Assembly (NCBI RefSeq): GCF_000308535.1
Contig: NZ_BAFW01000030.1
Coordinates: 1-44,828 of the forward strand
DNA length: 44,828 bases
From: Nocardia cerradoensis NBRC 101014
GTDB lineage: Bacteria > Actinomycetota > Actinomycetes > Mycobacteriales > Mycobacteriaceae
Direction: 5' to 3'
This document shows, one piece after another, positions 33,971-42,711 of the stretch. The position numbers were made by a program, and so were the translations under genes. The notes under the pieces were generated by a model. The model was not told where the DNA came from. It saw only the letters and a program-made list of their open reading frames with translations, and searched no databases. The first letter of the stretch is position 1. Every line of letters starts with the position of its first letter.

Positions 33971-34282
33971 ATGCTTTACGAAAGAACAGTTCTCCAGGAG
34001 CTTTCCGACCTGCTGAACGGCTTCCACAAGGACCTGCAGTCCGAGGCGAGCAACCTGCAGGACTGCGCGGCCAAGCTGGCCCAGGCCTGGGAGGGCAACG
34101 CCGGTCTCGAGGCGTTCCAGCAGTCGAAGCAGAAGTGGGACCAGCAGTTCGGTGACATCAACGGCGACAGCGACCCCAGCACCGCCATGGGCAAGGTGTC
34201 GGCGCTGTCCAAGGCCGTCGCCGCCGCGATGAACAACGCGACCGCCGCGGACAAGGTCGTCGCCAACGGCTTCGGCGGCTGA
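33971..34282 (+). CDS. esxA: WXG100 protein, EsxA (ESAT-6)-like
   Basis: 103 residues. MLYERTVLQELSDLLNGFHK, then QAWEGNAGLEAFQQSKQKWD (WxG turn Trp-Glu-Gly at ~residues 39-41), then an Ala/Asn-rich second helix. It lacks the YxxxD/E tail, as usual for the ESAT-6-like partner whose mate carries it. AAAGG precedes the ATG. It is the last gene of the PE-PPE-EspG-Esx operon and is followed by a perfect hairpin. Confidence 0.88.
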   Translation: MLYERTVLQELSDLLNGFHKDLQSEASNLQDCAAKLAQAWEGNAGLEAFQQSKQKWDQQFGDINGDSDPSTAMGKVSALSKAVAAAMNNATAADKVVANGFGG

Positions 34283-34311
34283 TTCAGCCACAGCCGCAGC
34301 GGTTTTCACCA

Positions 34312-34352
34312 CGAAGGTCCCGCCCGATGTCCCAGATCGGGCGGGACCTTCG
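34312..34352. terminator. Perfect hairpin terminator shared by esxA and eccE
   Basis: Seventeen-base perfect inverted repeat arms (34312-34328 and 34336-34352, left arm CGAAGGTCCCGCCCGAT) with a 7-base loop lie between the convergent esxA-like (+) and eccE (-) genes. There is no T-tract, as is common in high-GC actinobacteria. The symmetry lets it act in both directions. Confidence 0.85.
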
Positions 34353-34356
34353 CCGT

Positions 34357-36120
34357 TCAGGCCGGGACCGGCGGATTCGCCCCCACGTATCGCAGTTCCT
34401 CGGGTGTGGCGACCATGTACACGCTGGTCTCCCCGCTCTCGGTGCGCACGGTGACCATATTCGCGGTCACGGGGTCCTCGATCAGGGTGACATCGGGTTC
34501 GAAGCCGTCGGCCACCGGTCCGTGCTGGCGCAGCACCATCACGGTGGCATCGGAGTGGTGCCCGCTCGGCGCGATCCCGTCGAAGACCACCATGGTCGCG
34601 AACCGATACGAACTGGCCTGCTGGGAACCGGCCGACCAGGTCGCGAGCGTGAGCGCCTGCGGCATATCGACATAGCCGACCATCGGCCGCCATTCGTCGT
34701 GCCGATTGGTGTGCACCACCACACTGGCGCCCAACGCGATGGCGCGCAGGATCACCTGTTTGGCGACCAGCGGTGAGCCGATCACCTCGACCCGGCGCAC
34801 GTGCCGGCTCACCAGCGGCAGCGCCACGCCCTGGCCCGAAGTGTCGGCGCCGATGAGCTGTCCGCATCCGGCGATCGGCATCGGCACCCGATCCAGGGCG
34901 TCCGGCGGTCCGAGGTAGCTGTCCAGCGGCAGCGCCGGCACTCCGGTGCCCAGCGGCAGGCTGAAAAGCAGTGCGCGCCGCTGCTTTCCGGGCAACGGAA
35001 TCAATCCGGCGGAGCGCACCCGGCACGGCGCGTCGCGGGTCGCGAAGCGTGCGGTGGCCGTCACGGCGATCGACGGATCGGTGGTCGCGGCGGTCCCGGG
35101 GGCGGGCACCCGCTGCAGCCGCACGGTGATCGTGGAGGTCACCGTCGGTGTCGACCACACTTCGGCGATGCCGCGCGAACCCAGGGCCTCGGGAGTCATG
35201 CGGTAGGTGGTGTGGTGAAAACCGTTGTGGATCAGACTGTCCGTGGTCTCCTCGAACTCCTCCGGCGCCGCACCGAGGGTCAGCTGGGCGACCGCCTGGT
35301 TCATCTCGGTCGCCGAGAGCGCGACCGCCGACAGACCGCGCGCGGCGAGCCGATTGGCCACCCGCCGCGTGGCCACGACCGCCGACCGCAAGGTGCCCTC
35401 CGCCCCGCCTCCACGCCGATCCACGGCGGCCGCGTTGGCCAGCGGATCGAGCCGCAGGACGACCCAGACGGTCCGATGCGCCACAGCCGGCAGCGGTCCG
35501 AGGATGCTCTCGTAGGCGCGGGCCACCGCACCGGTGCCGGCACTGCGCGATCCGGTGCTGATCACATCGATGGCGGCCAGCCGGATGTCGAACTGATCGA
35601 GACAGCGGGCGATCTCGGCGAGCGGCAGCATATCGTCGCCGAGCAGTCCGCTGGGGCTGAGCCGGGTCACCGTCCGCGGCTGTGCGTCGATCCGCAACAT
35701 GGTGATGAGCCGGTCACCGTCCCAGCGCATTCCGTAACTTCCGCCTTCGGCCAGTGGAACATTGAATGGCGAATGTTGAACGGCGGTGGAACGATTCCGG
35801 AACAATTGCCAACGAAAGGTAATTCCACGCGCCAGGGATTGTGCGAGAGAAGCACCGCGAATCGGCGTGAGCGCGACGATCGTCACCGCTGCGGCAACGA
35901 CGACCGGAACCCACCACAACGGAGTGAAAACCCGTGCCACGAACGCGCCCACAGCTGCCGTGACCAGCACCGGAAGCATCAGACGCAGGGGGAGCAGGTG
36001 AAAGAGCCAGAATTCCGTCGAGCGCAATTGCGGTGCGTTCGAGTGGCTTTCGGTGGCATCGGATGAATCGTCGTCGGACGGTGTGGATTTATCTCCGCGC
36101 GCGGTGGAGTTCATGCGCAC
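34357..36120 (-). CDS. eccE: EccE, ESX membrane complex component
   Basis: 587 residues from GTG at 36120 (ATG two codons later at 36114 is equally good; no Shine-Dalgarno is visible). After a Ser/Asp-rich start come two adjacent membrane segments (~residues 44-90: LMLPVLVTAAVGAFVARVF and WWVPVVVAAAVTIVALTP) and then a long extramembrane domain with GGSYGMRWDGDRLITMLRI and DQFDIRLAAIDVISTGSRS, the EccE/PF11203-type region. EccE sits at the periphery of the EccBCDE pore. The gene is on the minus strand, divergent from eccB, whereas in mycobacterial loci eccE follows mycP on the same strand. Codons near 35740-35890 are less GC-rich than the surroundings. Confidence 0.88.
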   Translation of the reverse strand: MRMNSTARGDKSTPSDDDSSDATESHSNAPQLRSTEFWLFHLLPLRLMLPVLVTAAVGAFVARVFTPLWWVPVVVAAAVTIVALTPIRGASLAQSLARGITFRWQLFRNRSTAVQHSPFNVPLAEGGSYGMRWDGDRLITMLRIDAQPRTVTRLSPSGLLGDDMLPLAEIARCLDQFDIRLAAIDVISTGSRSAGTGAVARAYESILGPLPAVAHRTVWVVLRLDPLANAAAVDRRGGGAEGTLRSAVVATRRVANRLAARGLSAVALSATEMNQAVAQLTLGAAPEEFEETTDSLIHNGFHHTTYRMTPEALGSRGIAEVWSTPTVTSTITVRLQRVPAPGTAATTDPSIAVTATARFATRDAPCRVRSAGLIPLPGKQRRALLFSLPLGTGVPALPLDSYLGPPDALDRVPMPIAGCGQLIGADTSGQGVALPLVSRHVRRVEVIGSPLVAKQVILRAIALGASVVVHTNRHDEWRPMVGYVDMPQALTLATWSAGSQQASSYRFATMVVFDGIAPSGHHSDATVMVLRQHGPVADGFEPDVTLIEDPVTANMVTVRTESGETSVYMVATPEELRYVGANPPVPA

Positions 36121-36124
36121 ATAA

Positions 36125-36162
36125 TGGACCGAACTCGTTCGGCTTCGCTAGTCTGTCGAAGC
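36125..36162 (+). promoter_or_regulatory. Candidate eccB promoter with overlapping dyad
   Basis: TGGACC (36125-36130) and TAGTCT (36149-36154) are spaced 18 bases, a reasonable actinobacterial -35/-10 pair. The -10 lies within the loop of a six-base dyad, GCTTCG (36142-36147) and CGAAGC (36157-36162), a possible repressor site. The spacer also serves eccE in the other direction. Confidence 0.4.
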
Positions 36163-36231
36163 GCGGCCGGAGACGGTTCGCGCACTCGAATCGGGTCATC
36201 GGAATCAGCTAGTGGGTATCGGGAGGCGGTT

Positions 36232-37743
36232 GTGCCGGCGCAGTTGACCACCCGTGCCCAAGTCAACGGTTACCGGTTCCTGCTCAAGCGCTACGAACAC
36301 GCCCTGGTGCGGCGCGACGTGCGGATGCTGCACGACCCCATGCGCACCCAGTTCCGCTCGCTGGTGATCGGCGCGGTGCTGGGCCTGCTGGGTGTGGCCG
36401 GTGCCGCGATCCTGGCCTTCCTGCACCCGCAGGGATCCGTGGGTGATTCGAAGATCGTGATGGGCAAGGACTCCGGCGCGCTCTACGTCCTCGTGGACGG
36501 AACCCTGCATCCGGTGCTCAACCTGGCCTCGGCGCGTCTGATCACCGGCGCCGCCGCCTCCCCGGCCTCGGTCAAGGACAGCAAACTGACGCAGCCGCGC
36601 GGTCCGCTGCTGGGCATTCCCGGCGCGCCCGGTGCGCTGTCCGGATCGGGCGATCCCCGGCGGTCCACCTGGACGATGTGCGACAACCTGCTGCCGCCCG
36701 CGACGGGGGGCGGCGCCGCCGCGACGGGGCCGCTCACCACCGTGATCGCCGGACCGCTGGACAATCCGGCCGGCGGTACCCACGCGGTGCCGGTGCGCGC
36801 GGATCAGGCGCTGCTGGCCACCCACGGCGGCAAGACCTTTCTCGTCTACGACGGTAAGCGGGCCGAGATCGATCCCGCCGATTCCGTTCTGATCCGCTCG
36901 CTCGGATTGCGGGATCAGCGCCCGCGCCCCATCGGCGGCGCGCTGCTCGATGCCACCGAACCTGTTCCGCCGCTGACGGTTCCGGAGATCCGGGGGCACG
37001 GTGCACCGGGCCCGGGCAAGCTGTCGGATGTGCCGGTGGGCGGTGTGATCCGGGTCCACGGTGTGGACGCCGACGAGTTGTACGTGGTCCTCGCCGACGG
37101 CGTGCAACGGGTCACGCCGTTCGCCGCGGGCCTGATCCGCGACGCGAACTCGCAAGGTATGAACGAGATCTCGACCGTACCGCCGGACCGCATCGTCGGT
37201 ATTCCGGTCCTGCACCGGCTGCCGATCGACGATTTCCCGCAGCAGGTTCCGGCCGTACTCGCGCCCGATGCGGATCCGGTGGCCTGCGTGTCGTGGACCC
37301 GTGCCGCCGACGACGCGCGCGCCACGGTGACGCTGCTGGCCGGGCGCGCGCTGCCGCTGCCCGCGGATGCGGAGCCGGTCGTCCCGGCGACCGCGGACGG
37401 CGCCGGCGATCGGATCGACGGCGTCTATCTGCGCCCGGGCACGGGGGAGTTCGTGCGGTCGGTCGGCGCGGAGCCGGGAGCGGTGAGCAACGGGCCGCTG
37501 TTCTACGTGGGCGACAACGGGATTCGATACGGCATCCCGGATGCCGACACCGCCAAGGTCCTCGGAATGCCGAAGACTCCGAAGCCGGCGCCGAAACCGA
37601 TCGTGGAGGCCTTGTCGGCGGGTCCGGCGCTGACCCGGCAGGACGCTCTGATGAGTCACGACAGCCTGCCGCAGTGCCCGGATGCGGGCCCGAGCGCTAC
37701 GGCCTGCGCCCGGCCGATCCCGCCGCCGGGCAAGAACAACTGA
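36232..37743 (+). CDS. eccB: EccB, ESX membrane complex component
   Basis: 503 residues from GTG 36232, preceded by GGGAGG. This start gives the family N-terminus PAQLTTRAQVNGYRFLLKRYEHALVRRD; upstream in-frame codons are not EccB-like. A single membrane segment at ~43-64 (SLVIGAVLGLLGVAGAAILA) is followed by a periplasmic domain with SKIVMGKDSGALYVLVDGTLHPVLNL, a Cys pair (TMCDNL; VACVSW) and a Pro-rich end. EccB forms the periplasmic part of the pore with EccC and EccD. The Cys residues match the conserved disulfide of EccB. Converges with eccA (48-base gap). Confidence 0.93.
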   Translation: MPAQLTTRAQVNGYRFLLKRYEHALVRRDVRMLHDPMRTQFRSLVIGAVLGLLGVAGAAILAFLHPQGSVGDSKIVMGKDSGALYVLVDGTLHPVLNLASARLITGAAASPASVKDSKLTQPRGPLLGIPGAPGALSGSGDPRRSTWTMCDNLLPPATGGGAAATGPLTTVIAGPLDNPAGGTHAVPVRADQALLATHGGKTFLVYDGKRAEIDPADSVLIRSLGLRDQRPRPIGGALLDATEPVPPLTVPEIRGHGAPGPGKLSDVPVGGVIRVHGVDADELYVVLADGVQRVTPFAAGLIRDANSQGMNEISTVPPDRIVGIPVLHRLPIDDFPQQVPAVLAPDADPVACVSWTRAADDARATVTLLAGRALPLPADAEPVVPATADGAGDRIDGVYLRPGTGEFVRSVGAEPGAVSNGPLFYVGDNGIRYGIPDADTAKVLGMPKTPKPAPKPIVEALSAGPALTRQDALMSHDSLPQCPDAGPSATACARPIPPPGKNN

Positions 37744-37791
37744 GCGCCACCGGCCGCCCGGCAGGACGAACGGTAGCGATTACCTTGCGGC

Positions 37792-39609
37792 TCAGCGTAA
37801 TCCGCCGAGCACGCCTTCCAGCGCCTTGGCCATGTCGGCGCCCTCGATCCGCATCAGCACGGTCTCGTCCACCGCGGACAGATCGATGGATTCGTCGGTG
37901 GCCAAACGGTATTCGCGCTCCTCCTCGGCGGCCTCGATCACATTGCGGATGAACCGGCCGTTACCGGCGAGGTCCACCGCACGCCGCTGCTCGCCGCTCT
38001 GGTCGGTCACCTGGCGCTCGTACAGCTCCCGGCACGCGGCCTGGAGCAGTTCCAGCGCATCCTCGGAGACCTCCGAATCCCGTTTGCTCGCAATGAACTG
38101 ACCGATCCGGCCCAGTTCCTCGGGTGTGTAGGACTCGAACTTCACGCGCTTGGCGAAGCGGGACGCCAGACCGTCGTTGGAGGCGAGGAACCGGTCGATC
38201 TCGCCGTCGTAGCCGGCGATGATGACGATCAGCCGATCGCGGTCGTTCTCCATCCGGGCCAGCAGGGTGTCCACCGCCTCGCGGCCGAAGGCGTCACCAC
38301 CGGAGAGACCGGTCTGAATGAGTGTGTAAGCCTCGTCGACGAACAGCACTCCGTCCATCGCGGAATCGATCAATTTGTTTGTTTTTATCGCGGTGCTTCC
38401 CAAATGTTCACCGACGAAATCCGAACGCTTTACCTCGACCAGTCGATCGGTTTTCAACAAACCCAACCCACAGTAAATTTTCGCCACCACTCGGGCAATC
38501 GTCGTCTTACCGGTTCCTGGCGGGCCGGTGAACGCAAGGTGTTGTCCGCGTGGCGCGCTGGACATACCTTTCTCGGCTCGAATTTTCGCCAATTGCGCGG
38601 TGGCCTGGAGTTTCGCCACCTGAGTTTTCACCGCGGCCAGGCCGATCTGCTCGTCCAACTCGGCGCGGGCGACCTCCAGCAGGCGCTTGGCCCGGTCGCC
38701 GCGCTCCTCGGTCTCGACCTGTTCGGCGGTCGGCGCCGAGGCCGGATCCCAGCGGTCGGTCCGCGCGTCGATCAGCTCCTTCGAGGTCACCGTGAGGCGG
38801 TACTTGCGATCGCGCATGGCCTGGGTGTTCGCGGCGAAGTCCGGCGCCTCCGAGAACACCTTCTCGAACAGGGCCTGGGCCTCGTCCTCGCGGCCCATCT
38901 CGCGCAGGCACAACCCGCGGCAGAACCGGGCGGTGGTGGCGGCGGCCGGAATCGGGCCGTTCTCGGCGGCCTCCATCCGGCGGATCGCCTCGCCGAACAG
39001 GCCCAGCTGCGCACAGGCCGTGCCGACCATCACGTGCGCGCCCGCGGCCAGGTAGGAGTCCTGCCAGTCCGCCGAACCGGCCAGCACCGTCATCACATCA
39101 GGCCAGCGCTGCGTCGTGTAGTGCAGCAGCCCGCGAACGTACTGGCAGATCCGGTCGTCGAGGTCCTGATCGGGCTGCGACAGCAGGCCCGCGCGATGCC
39201 GGGCCAGTTCGTCGAGCACCTGCTCGGCCTCGTCGTAATCGCCGGCGGAGATGAGCTGGGTCGCCTGCGCCAGCCAGATCTCGGTGTACCCGGCCAGCGG
39301 ATAGTCGATGTACTGACCCACCACGAACCGGCCCGCCAGCTGCCGCGGCGCCAGACCGAGCCGGCGCTGCTCCCGGTAGAGGGTGGAGCCGCTGGTCTTG
39401 TAGAGGTTGAACACCACCTCGGGAGTGATCTCCCCGGCCGCGGCCCGGCCCAGCCAAGCGTCGCACATGCCCGGATCCCATTCGGTGGCGCGCTGGAATG
39501 CGAGCTTCGCATATTCGAGATCGGGCGTGGATTCCTGGCCGTCGATAGCGATACCCAATGACAATACGCCGGCATCGAAGGCGCGTTGTGCTTGGCGGTT
39601 GCCGGTCAT
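37792..39609 (-). CDS. eccA: EccA, AAA+ ATPase of the ESX system
   Basis: 605 residues. The N-terminal ~280 residues are TPR-like helices (AFDAGVLSLGIAI ... ARFCRGLCLREMGREDEAQA); the C-terminal part is a CbxX/CfxQ-type AAA+ domain with Walker A GPPGTGKTT (~residues 361-369), Walker B VLFVDEAY and a following SRFAKRVKFESYTPEEL. EccA is cytosolic and is thought to release EspG from PPE substrates or otherwise drive export. Its presence with EspG, PE and PPE marks the non-ESX-4 lineage. AGGGGA lies upstream of the ATG on the minus strand. It faces eccB and diverges from eccD. A patch at ~38365-38640 covering Walker A is notably AT-richer than the rest. Confidence 0.95.
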   Translation of the reverse strand: MTGNRQAQRAFDAGVLSLGIAIDGQESTPDLEYAKLAFQRATEWDPGMCDAWLGRAAAGEITPEVVFNLYKTSGSTLYREQRRLGLAPRQLAGRFVVGQYIDYPLAGYTEIWLAQATQLISAGDYDEAEQVLDELARHRAGLLSQPDQDLDDRICQYVRGLLHYTTQRWPDVMTVLAGSADWQDSYLAAGAHVMVGTACAQLGLFGEAIRRMEAAENGPIPAAATTARFCRGLCLREMGREDEAQALFEKVFSEAPDFAANTQAMRDRKYRLTVTSKELIDARTDRWDPASAPTAEQVETEERGDRAKRLLEVARAELDEQIGLAAVKTQVAKLQATAQLAKIRAEKGMSSAPRGQHLAFTGPPGTGKTTIARVVAKIYCGLGLLKTDRLVEVKRSDFVGEHLGSTAIKTNKLIDSAMDGVLFVDEAYTLIQTGLSGGDAFGREAVDTLLARMENDRDRLIVIIAGYDGEIDRFLASNDGLASRFAKRVKFESYTPEELGRIGQFIASKRDSEVSEDALELLQAACRELYERQVTDQSGEQRRAVDLAGNGRFIRNVIEAAEEEREYRLATDESIDLSAVDETVLMRIEGADMAKALEGVLGGLR

Positions 39610-39689
39610 ACGGACAGTCCCCTAAACGCGTGAATGTGCTAATTCTCGCTCAGCATACCGGCTGCCGTGACAGCCGATCTCGGTTAAGT

Positions 39690-39718
39690 TTGGAACGTCG
39701 CAATACAGCGACGAAAAT
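39690..39718 (+). promoter_or_regulatory. Candidate eccD promoter with dyad between boxes
   Basis: TTGGAA (39690-39695) and GAAAAT (39713-39718) are spaced exactly 17 bases. Between them lies the dyad CGTCGC (39696-39701) / GCGACG (39708-39713) with a 6-base loop. The 129-base spacer separates divergent eccA and eccD, so the dyad could control eccD-mycP-eccC. AGGGAG at 39722-39727 is the ribosome-binding site of the eccD GTG. Confidence 0.35.
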
Positions 39719-39738
39719 CGTAGGGAGTTCTGTAATCC

Positions 39739-41208
39739 GTGACCGAGTCGTCGAGCAGCGGCGTGGGGGCCGTTGACCCGGAATTGTGCCGAGTGTCGGT
39801 GATCGGCGGAAATACTCAACTCGATGTGGGCCTGCCCGCGACCGTGCCGGTCGCGGCGTACATCACCGACCTGGTCGAGCTGATCGATTCCCGCAATCCC
39901 GACCTGACCGAACACGACGAGGGCGCGCCCGTGCGCGCACAGCACTGGACGCTGGCGCGGATCGGCCGCGACCCCATCCCGCCGCACCAATCGCTCACCG
40001 ACGCAGAGGTTTTCGACGGCGAGTTGCTGGTGTTGCGCTCGGTGACCGCCAAGGAGGCGCCCGCCCTCTTCGACGATGTGATCGACGCCGTCTCGCGGCT
40101 CACCGCCGAATCGGGAAACGCCTGGTCACCGACGGCGGCGCGGCGAATGGGATTGGGCGCCGGGCTGATCGCGGTCCTCGTCGCGGTGGCGGTGCTGGTG
40201 TCCGGTAAGGGCACCGGCAGCTGGAACGGATTCATCGCGCTGGGCGCGGGTGTGCTCGCCGCCGGTGCCGCCGTGATCGTCGCACGCCGCTATCCGGCCG
40301 AGCGCACGACGGCGATCGTGTTGTCGCTGTTCGCGATCGCGCTGCTCGGCGCGAGCGCGGGCCTGCTCACCCCGGGACGGGTGGGGTCGCCACACCTGCT
40401 GTTCTCGGCGGTCGCGGCACTGGTCGTGGCGCTGGCACTGTATTCGATGACCCGCGCCGGATCGCTCGTGGTCGCCGCGGTGGTCACCGATGCCGCGGTG
40501 CTCGCGGTCGCCGCGGCCGTACGGATGGTGTGGGACTTCGACATCGCGAAGATCGCCGTCGGCGTGCTGATCTCCGGTCTGGTGCTGATCACGATGGCTC
40601 CCCGGGCCGCTGTGGCCGCGGCGCGCCTGCCGGTTCCCCCGGTACCGACCGCGGGCGGTGCCATCGACCCCACCGATCACGAACCCCGCCCGACGATCGC
40701 CGACATCGGTGTCATCGGCGCGACGGCACTGCCCTCGGCGGCGGGGCTGGAGCGCCGCGCCCGGGCGGCCAACCAGTACCAGTCCGGAATTCTCGTGGGC
40801 GCCACGCTCGCAGCGGGTTTCGGGGCGATCCTGGGCGCCGATCCGCTGGGCGAGGCGCGCTGGCAGGGGCTGCTGCTGGCGGCGATCACCGCGGTGGTGC
40901 TGTGCCTGCGCGGCCGGGCGTACGCGGATCTCACCCAGGCGTCGACGATGATCGCCGGCGGGGCCGTGGTGGCACTCGTCGTCATCGCCGGTGCCGCTGT
41001 GGCGCAGGAGGATCGGCGCGCCGTCGGTGCGGGACTGTTGCTGATCGTCGCCGCGGCGGTGGTCGGCTTCGGTGTGCTCGGACCGCGCGCGGACGTGTCG
41101 CCGGTGCTGCGACGGGCGATCGAGATCTTCGAGTACCTGCTGATCATCGCCATCGTGCCGCTGTCGCTGTGGCTGATGGACGTCTACTCGGCCGCGCGGA
41201 ACATCTGA
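39739..41208 (+). CDS. eccD: EccD, polytopic ESX membrane channel component
   Basis: 489 residues from GTG 39739 with AGGGAG upstream. Residues ~15-100 form the ubiquitin-like cytosolic domain (CRVSVIGGNTQLDVGLPATV ... HQSLTDAEVFDGELLVLRSV). From residue ~135 on there are about eleven hydrophobic helices (GLGAGLIAVLVAVAVLV ... LLIIAIVPLSLWLMDVYSA), the standard EccD topology. EccD dimers form the membrane vestibule of the pore. Seven bases separate it from mycP, so they are co-transcribed. Confidence 0.94.
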   Translation: MTESSSSGVGAVDPELCRVSVIGGNTQLDVGLPATVPVAAYITDLVELIDSRNPDLTEHDEGAPVRAQHWTLARIGRDPIPPHQSLTDAEVFDGELLVLRSVTAKEAPALFDDVIDAVSRLTAESGNAWSPTAARRMGLGAGLIAVLVAVAVLVSGKGTGSWNGFIALGAGVLAAGAAVIVARRYPAERTTAIVLSLFAIALLGASAGLLTPGRVGSPHLLFSAVAALVVALALYSMTRAGSLVVAAVVTDAAVLAVAAAVRMVWDFDIAKIAVGVLISGLVLITMAPRAAVAAARLPVPPVPTAGGAIDPTDHEPRPTIADIGVIGATALPSAAGLERRARAANQYQSGILVGATLAAGFGAILGADPLGEARWQGLLLAAITAVVLCLRGRAYADLTQASTMIAGGAVVALVVIAGAAVAQEDRRAVGAGLLLIVAAAVVGFGVLGPRADVSPVLRRAIEIFEYLLIIAIVPLSLWLMDVYSAARNI

Positions 41209-41215
41209 TCGGGCG

Positions 41216-42709
41216 ATGATCGTGCTGCGCTACGGAAACGATTGTCCGATAGCGGGTTTCGTCCGCCCGGCCACGCGCCGGCTGCGCGTGGCCGCTGCCG
41301 CGGCGGTACTCGGCGCATCGCTGCTCGGCGGTGGTCCGGCGGCCGCGGTCGCCCCGCCGGCGATCGACGAGGGCGCGCTCGGGCAGGCGCTGGCCGTCAA
41401 CGCCAAGAACGGCCCGCCGGACCAGACCGAGAAGCGCGCGGTCTGCGCCGAACCGTATCTGACCGGTGCGATTCCGCGGGATCCGCCACTGCCGCAGCGG
41501 ATTCTCGATCTGGACCGCGCGTGGAAGTTCAGTCGCGGCGCCGGGCAGAAGGTCGCTGTGATCGATACCGGTGTCAACCGCCATCCACGCCTGCCGGATC
41601 TGCAGCCCGGTGGCGACTTCGTCACCGCCGGCGACGGCACCGAGGATTGCGACGGCCACGGTACTCTCGTCGCCGGATTGATCGCCGCGCGTCCGAGCCC
41701 CGCCGACGCGTTCTCCGGGGTCGCCCCGGACGCGCAGATCCTGGCCATCCGGCAGTTGAGCCTGCAGTACGAGGCGAAGAACCGCAACAACGACGAGACC
41801 GGCAAGGTCGCCGCCGGTGGATACGGTGACGTGCTGACGATGGCGGCCGCCGTGGTACGCGCGGTCGATATGGGCGCCACGGTGATCAACATCTCCGAAG
41901 TGTCGTGCACCCCAGCGGGTTCCGAGACCGCCGACGGCGCACTGGGTGCGGCGGTGAAATACGCCGCCGACCGCAATGTCGTCGTGGTCGCCGCGGCCGG
42001 CAATCTCGATCAGGCCGCCTGCTCGGCGCAGAACGACACCAGCGGCTGGAACGGAGTGCGCACCGTCATCAGTCCGGCCTGGTTCTCCTCGTACGTGCTC
42101 TCGGTCGCCTCGACCGATCCGGACGGAGCGACCTCGCCGTTCTCGATCCACGGCCCGTGGGTGGGTGTCGCCGCGCCCGGCCGCGCGATCATCTCGCTCG
42201 ACAGCAAGCCGGGCGGAACCGGCCTGGTCGACACCGAACACGGCGACGAGGGACCGCTGACCATCGACGGCACCAGCTTCTCCGCGGCGTTCGTCTCGGG
42301 CCTGGCGGCCCTGGTACGCAGCAGATTTCCGGATCTGAGCGCGGCGCAGGTGATCGACCGGATCGAGCGGACCGCGCACAATCCCGGCGCGGGCCGCGAC
42401 GATCGGGTCGGATTCGGGCTCATCGATCCGCTGGCGGCCCTCACCGCGCAGCTGCCGCCACCGTCCGGACAAGCCGCGCAGGTGCCGCGAGCCATCGCGC
42501 CGCCCGACCCGGATCGCGGCCCCGACCCACTGCCGCGCCGGGTGGCGATCATCGGCTCCGGCGCGCTGCTGGCGCTGCTGGCCGTCGGCTGGGCCGCCGC
42601 CCTGCCGTATCGGCGCAGGCGGCCCGAACCGGCCGCCGCCGATCCGGCCGCCGGATACCTTTCCGCCACCCCGGCTCCCGCCGGGACCGACTCGCCTCGA
42701 GGAGAGTAG
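41216..42709 (+). CDS. mycP: Mycosin, membrane-anchored subtilisin-like protease
   Basis: 497 residues. A hydrophobic signal segment (~residues 22-45) follows a ~20-residue N-terminal extension, so the start could lie slightly later. Catalytic triad: Asp117 in VAVIDTGVN, His148 in DCDGHGT, Ser354 in DGTSFSAAF, with oxyanion Asn263 in AAAGN. Cys pairs (77/145 and 231/269) fit the mycosin disulfides. A C-terminal membrane helix (VAIIGSGALLALLAVGWAAA) and a short basic/Pro tail follow. Mycosins act in the periplasm and stabilise the EccBCDE complex. GAGGAGAG at its 3' end is the Shine-Dalgarno of eccC. Confidence 0.95.
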   Translation: MIVLRYGNDCPIAGFVRPATRRLRVAAAAAVLGASLLGGGPAAAVAPPAIDEGALGQALAVNAKNGPPDQTEKRAVCAEPYLTGAIPRDPPLPQRILDLDRAWKFSRGAGQKVAVIDTGVNRHPRLPDLQPGGDFVTAGDGTEDCDGHGTLVAGLIAARPSPADAFSGVAPDAQILAIRQLSLQYEAKNRNNDETGKVAAGGYGDVLTMAAAVVRAVDMGATVINISEVSCTPAGSETADGALGAAVKYAADRNVVVVAAAGNLDQAACSAQNDTSGWNGVRTVISPAWFSSYVLSVASTDPDGATSPFSIHGPWVGVAAPGRAIISLDSKPGGTGLVDTEHGDEGPLTIDGTSFSAAFVSGLAALVRSRFPDLSAAQVIDRIERTAHNPGAGRDDRVGFGLIDPLAALTAQLPPPSGQAAQVPRAIAPPDPDRGPDPLPRRVAIIGSGALLALLAVGWAAALPYRRRRPEPAAADPAAGYLSATPAPAGTDSPRGE

Positions 42710-42711
42710 GC

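Noticed and set aside
36124..36231. Longer start for EccB
   Set aside because: The family N-terminus begins at the GTG at 36232 with GGGAGG upstream. The 36 upstream codons are unlike EccB and cover the candidate promoter.
38322..38531. Small plus-strand frame in the AT-richer patch of eccA
   Set aside because: It is antisense to the AAA+ core of EccA, including the conserved Walker motifs. No initiation signal or recognisable product.
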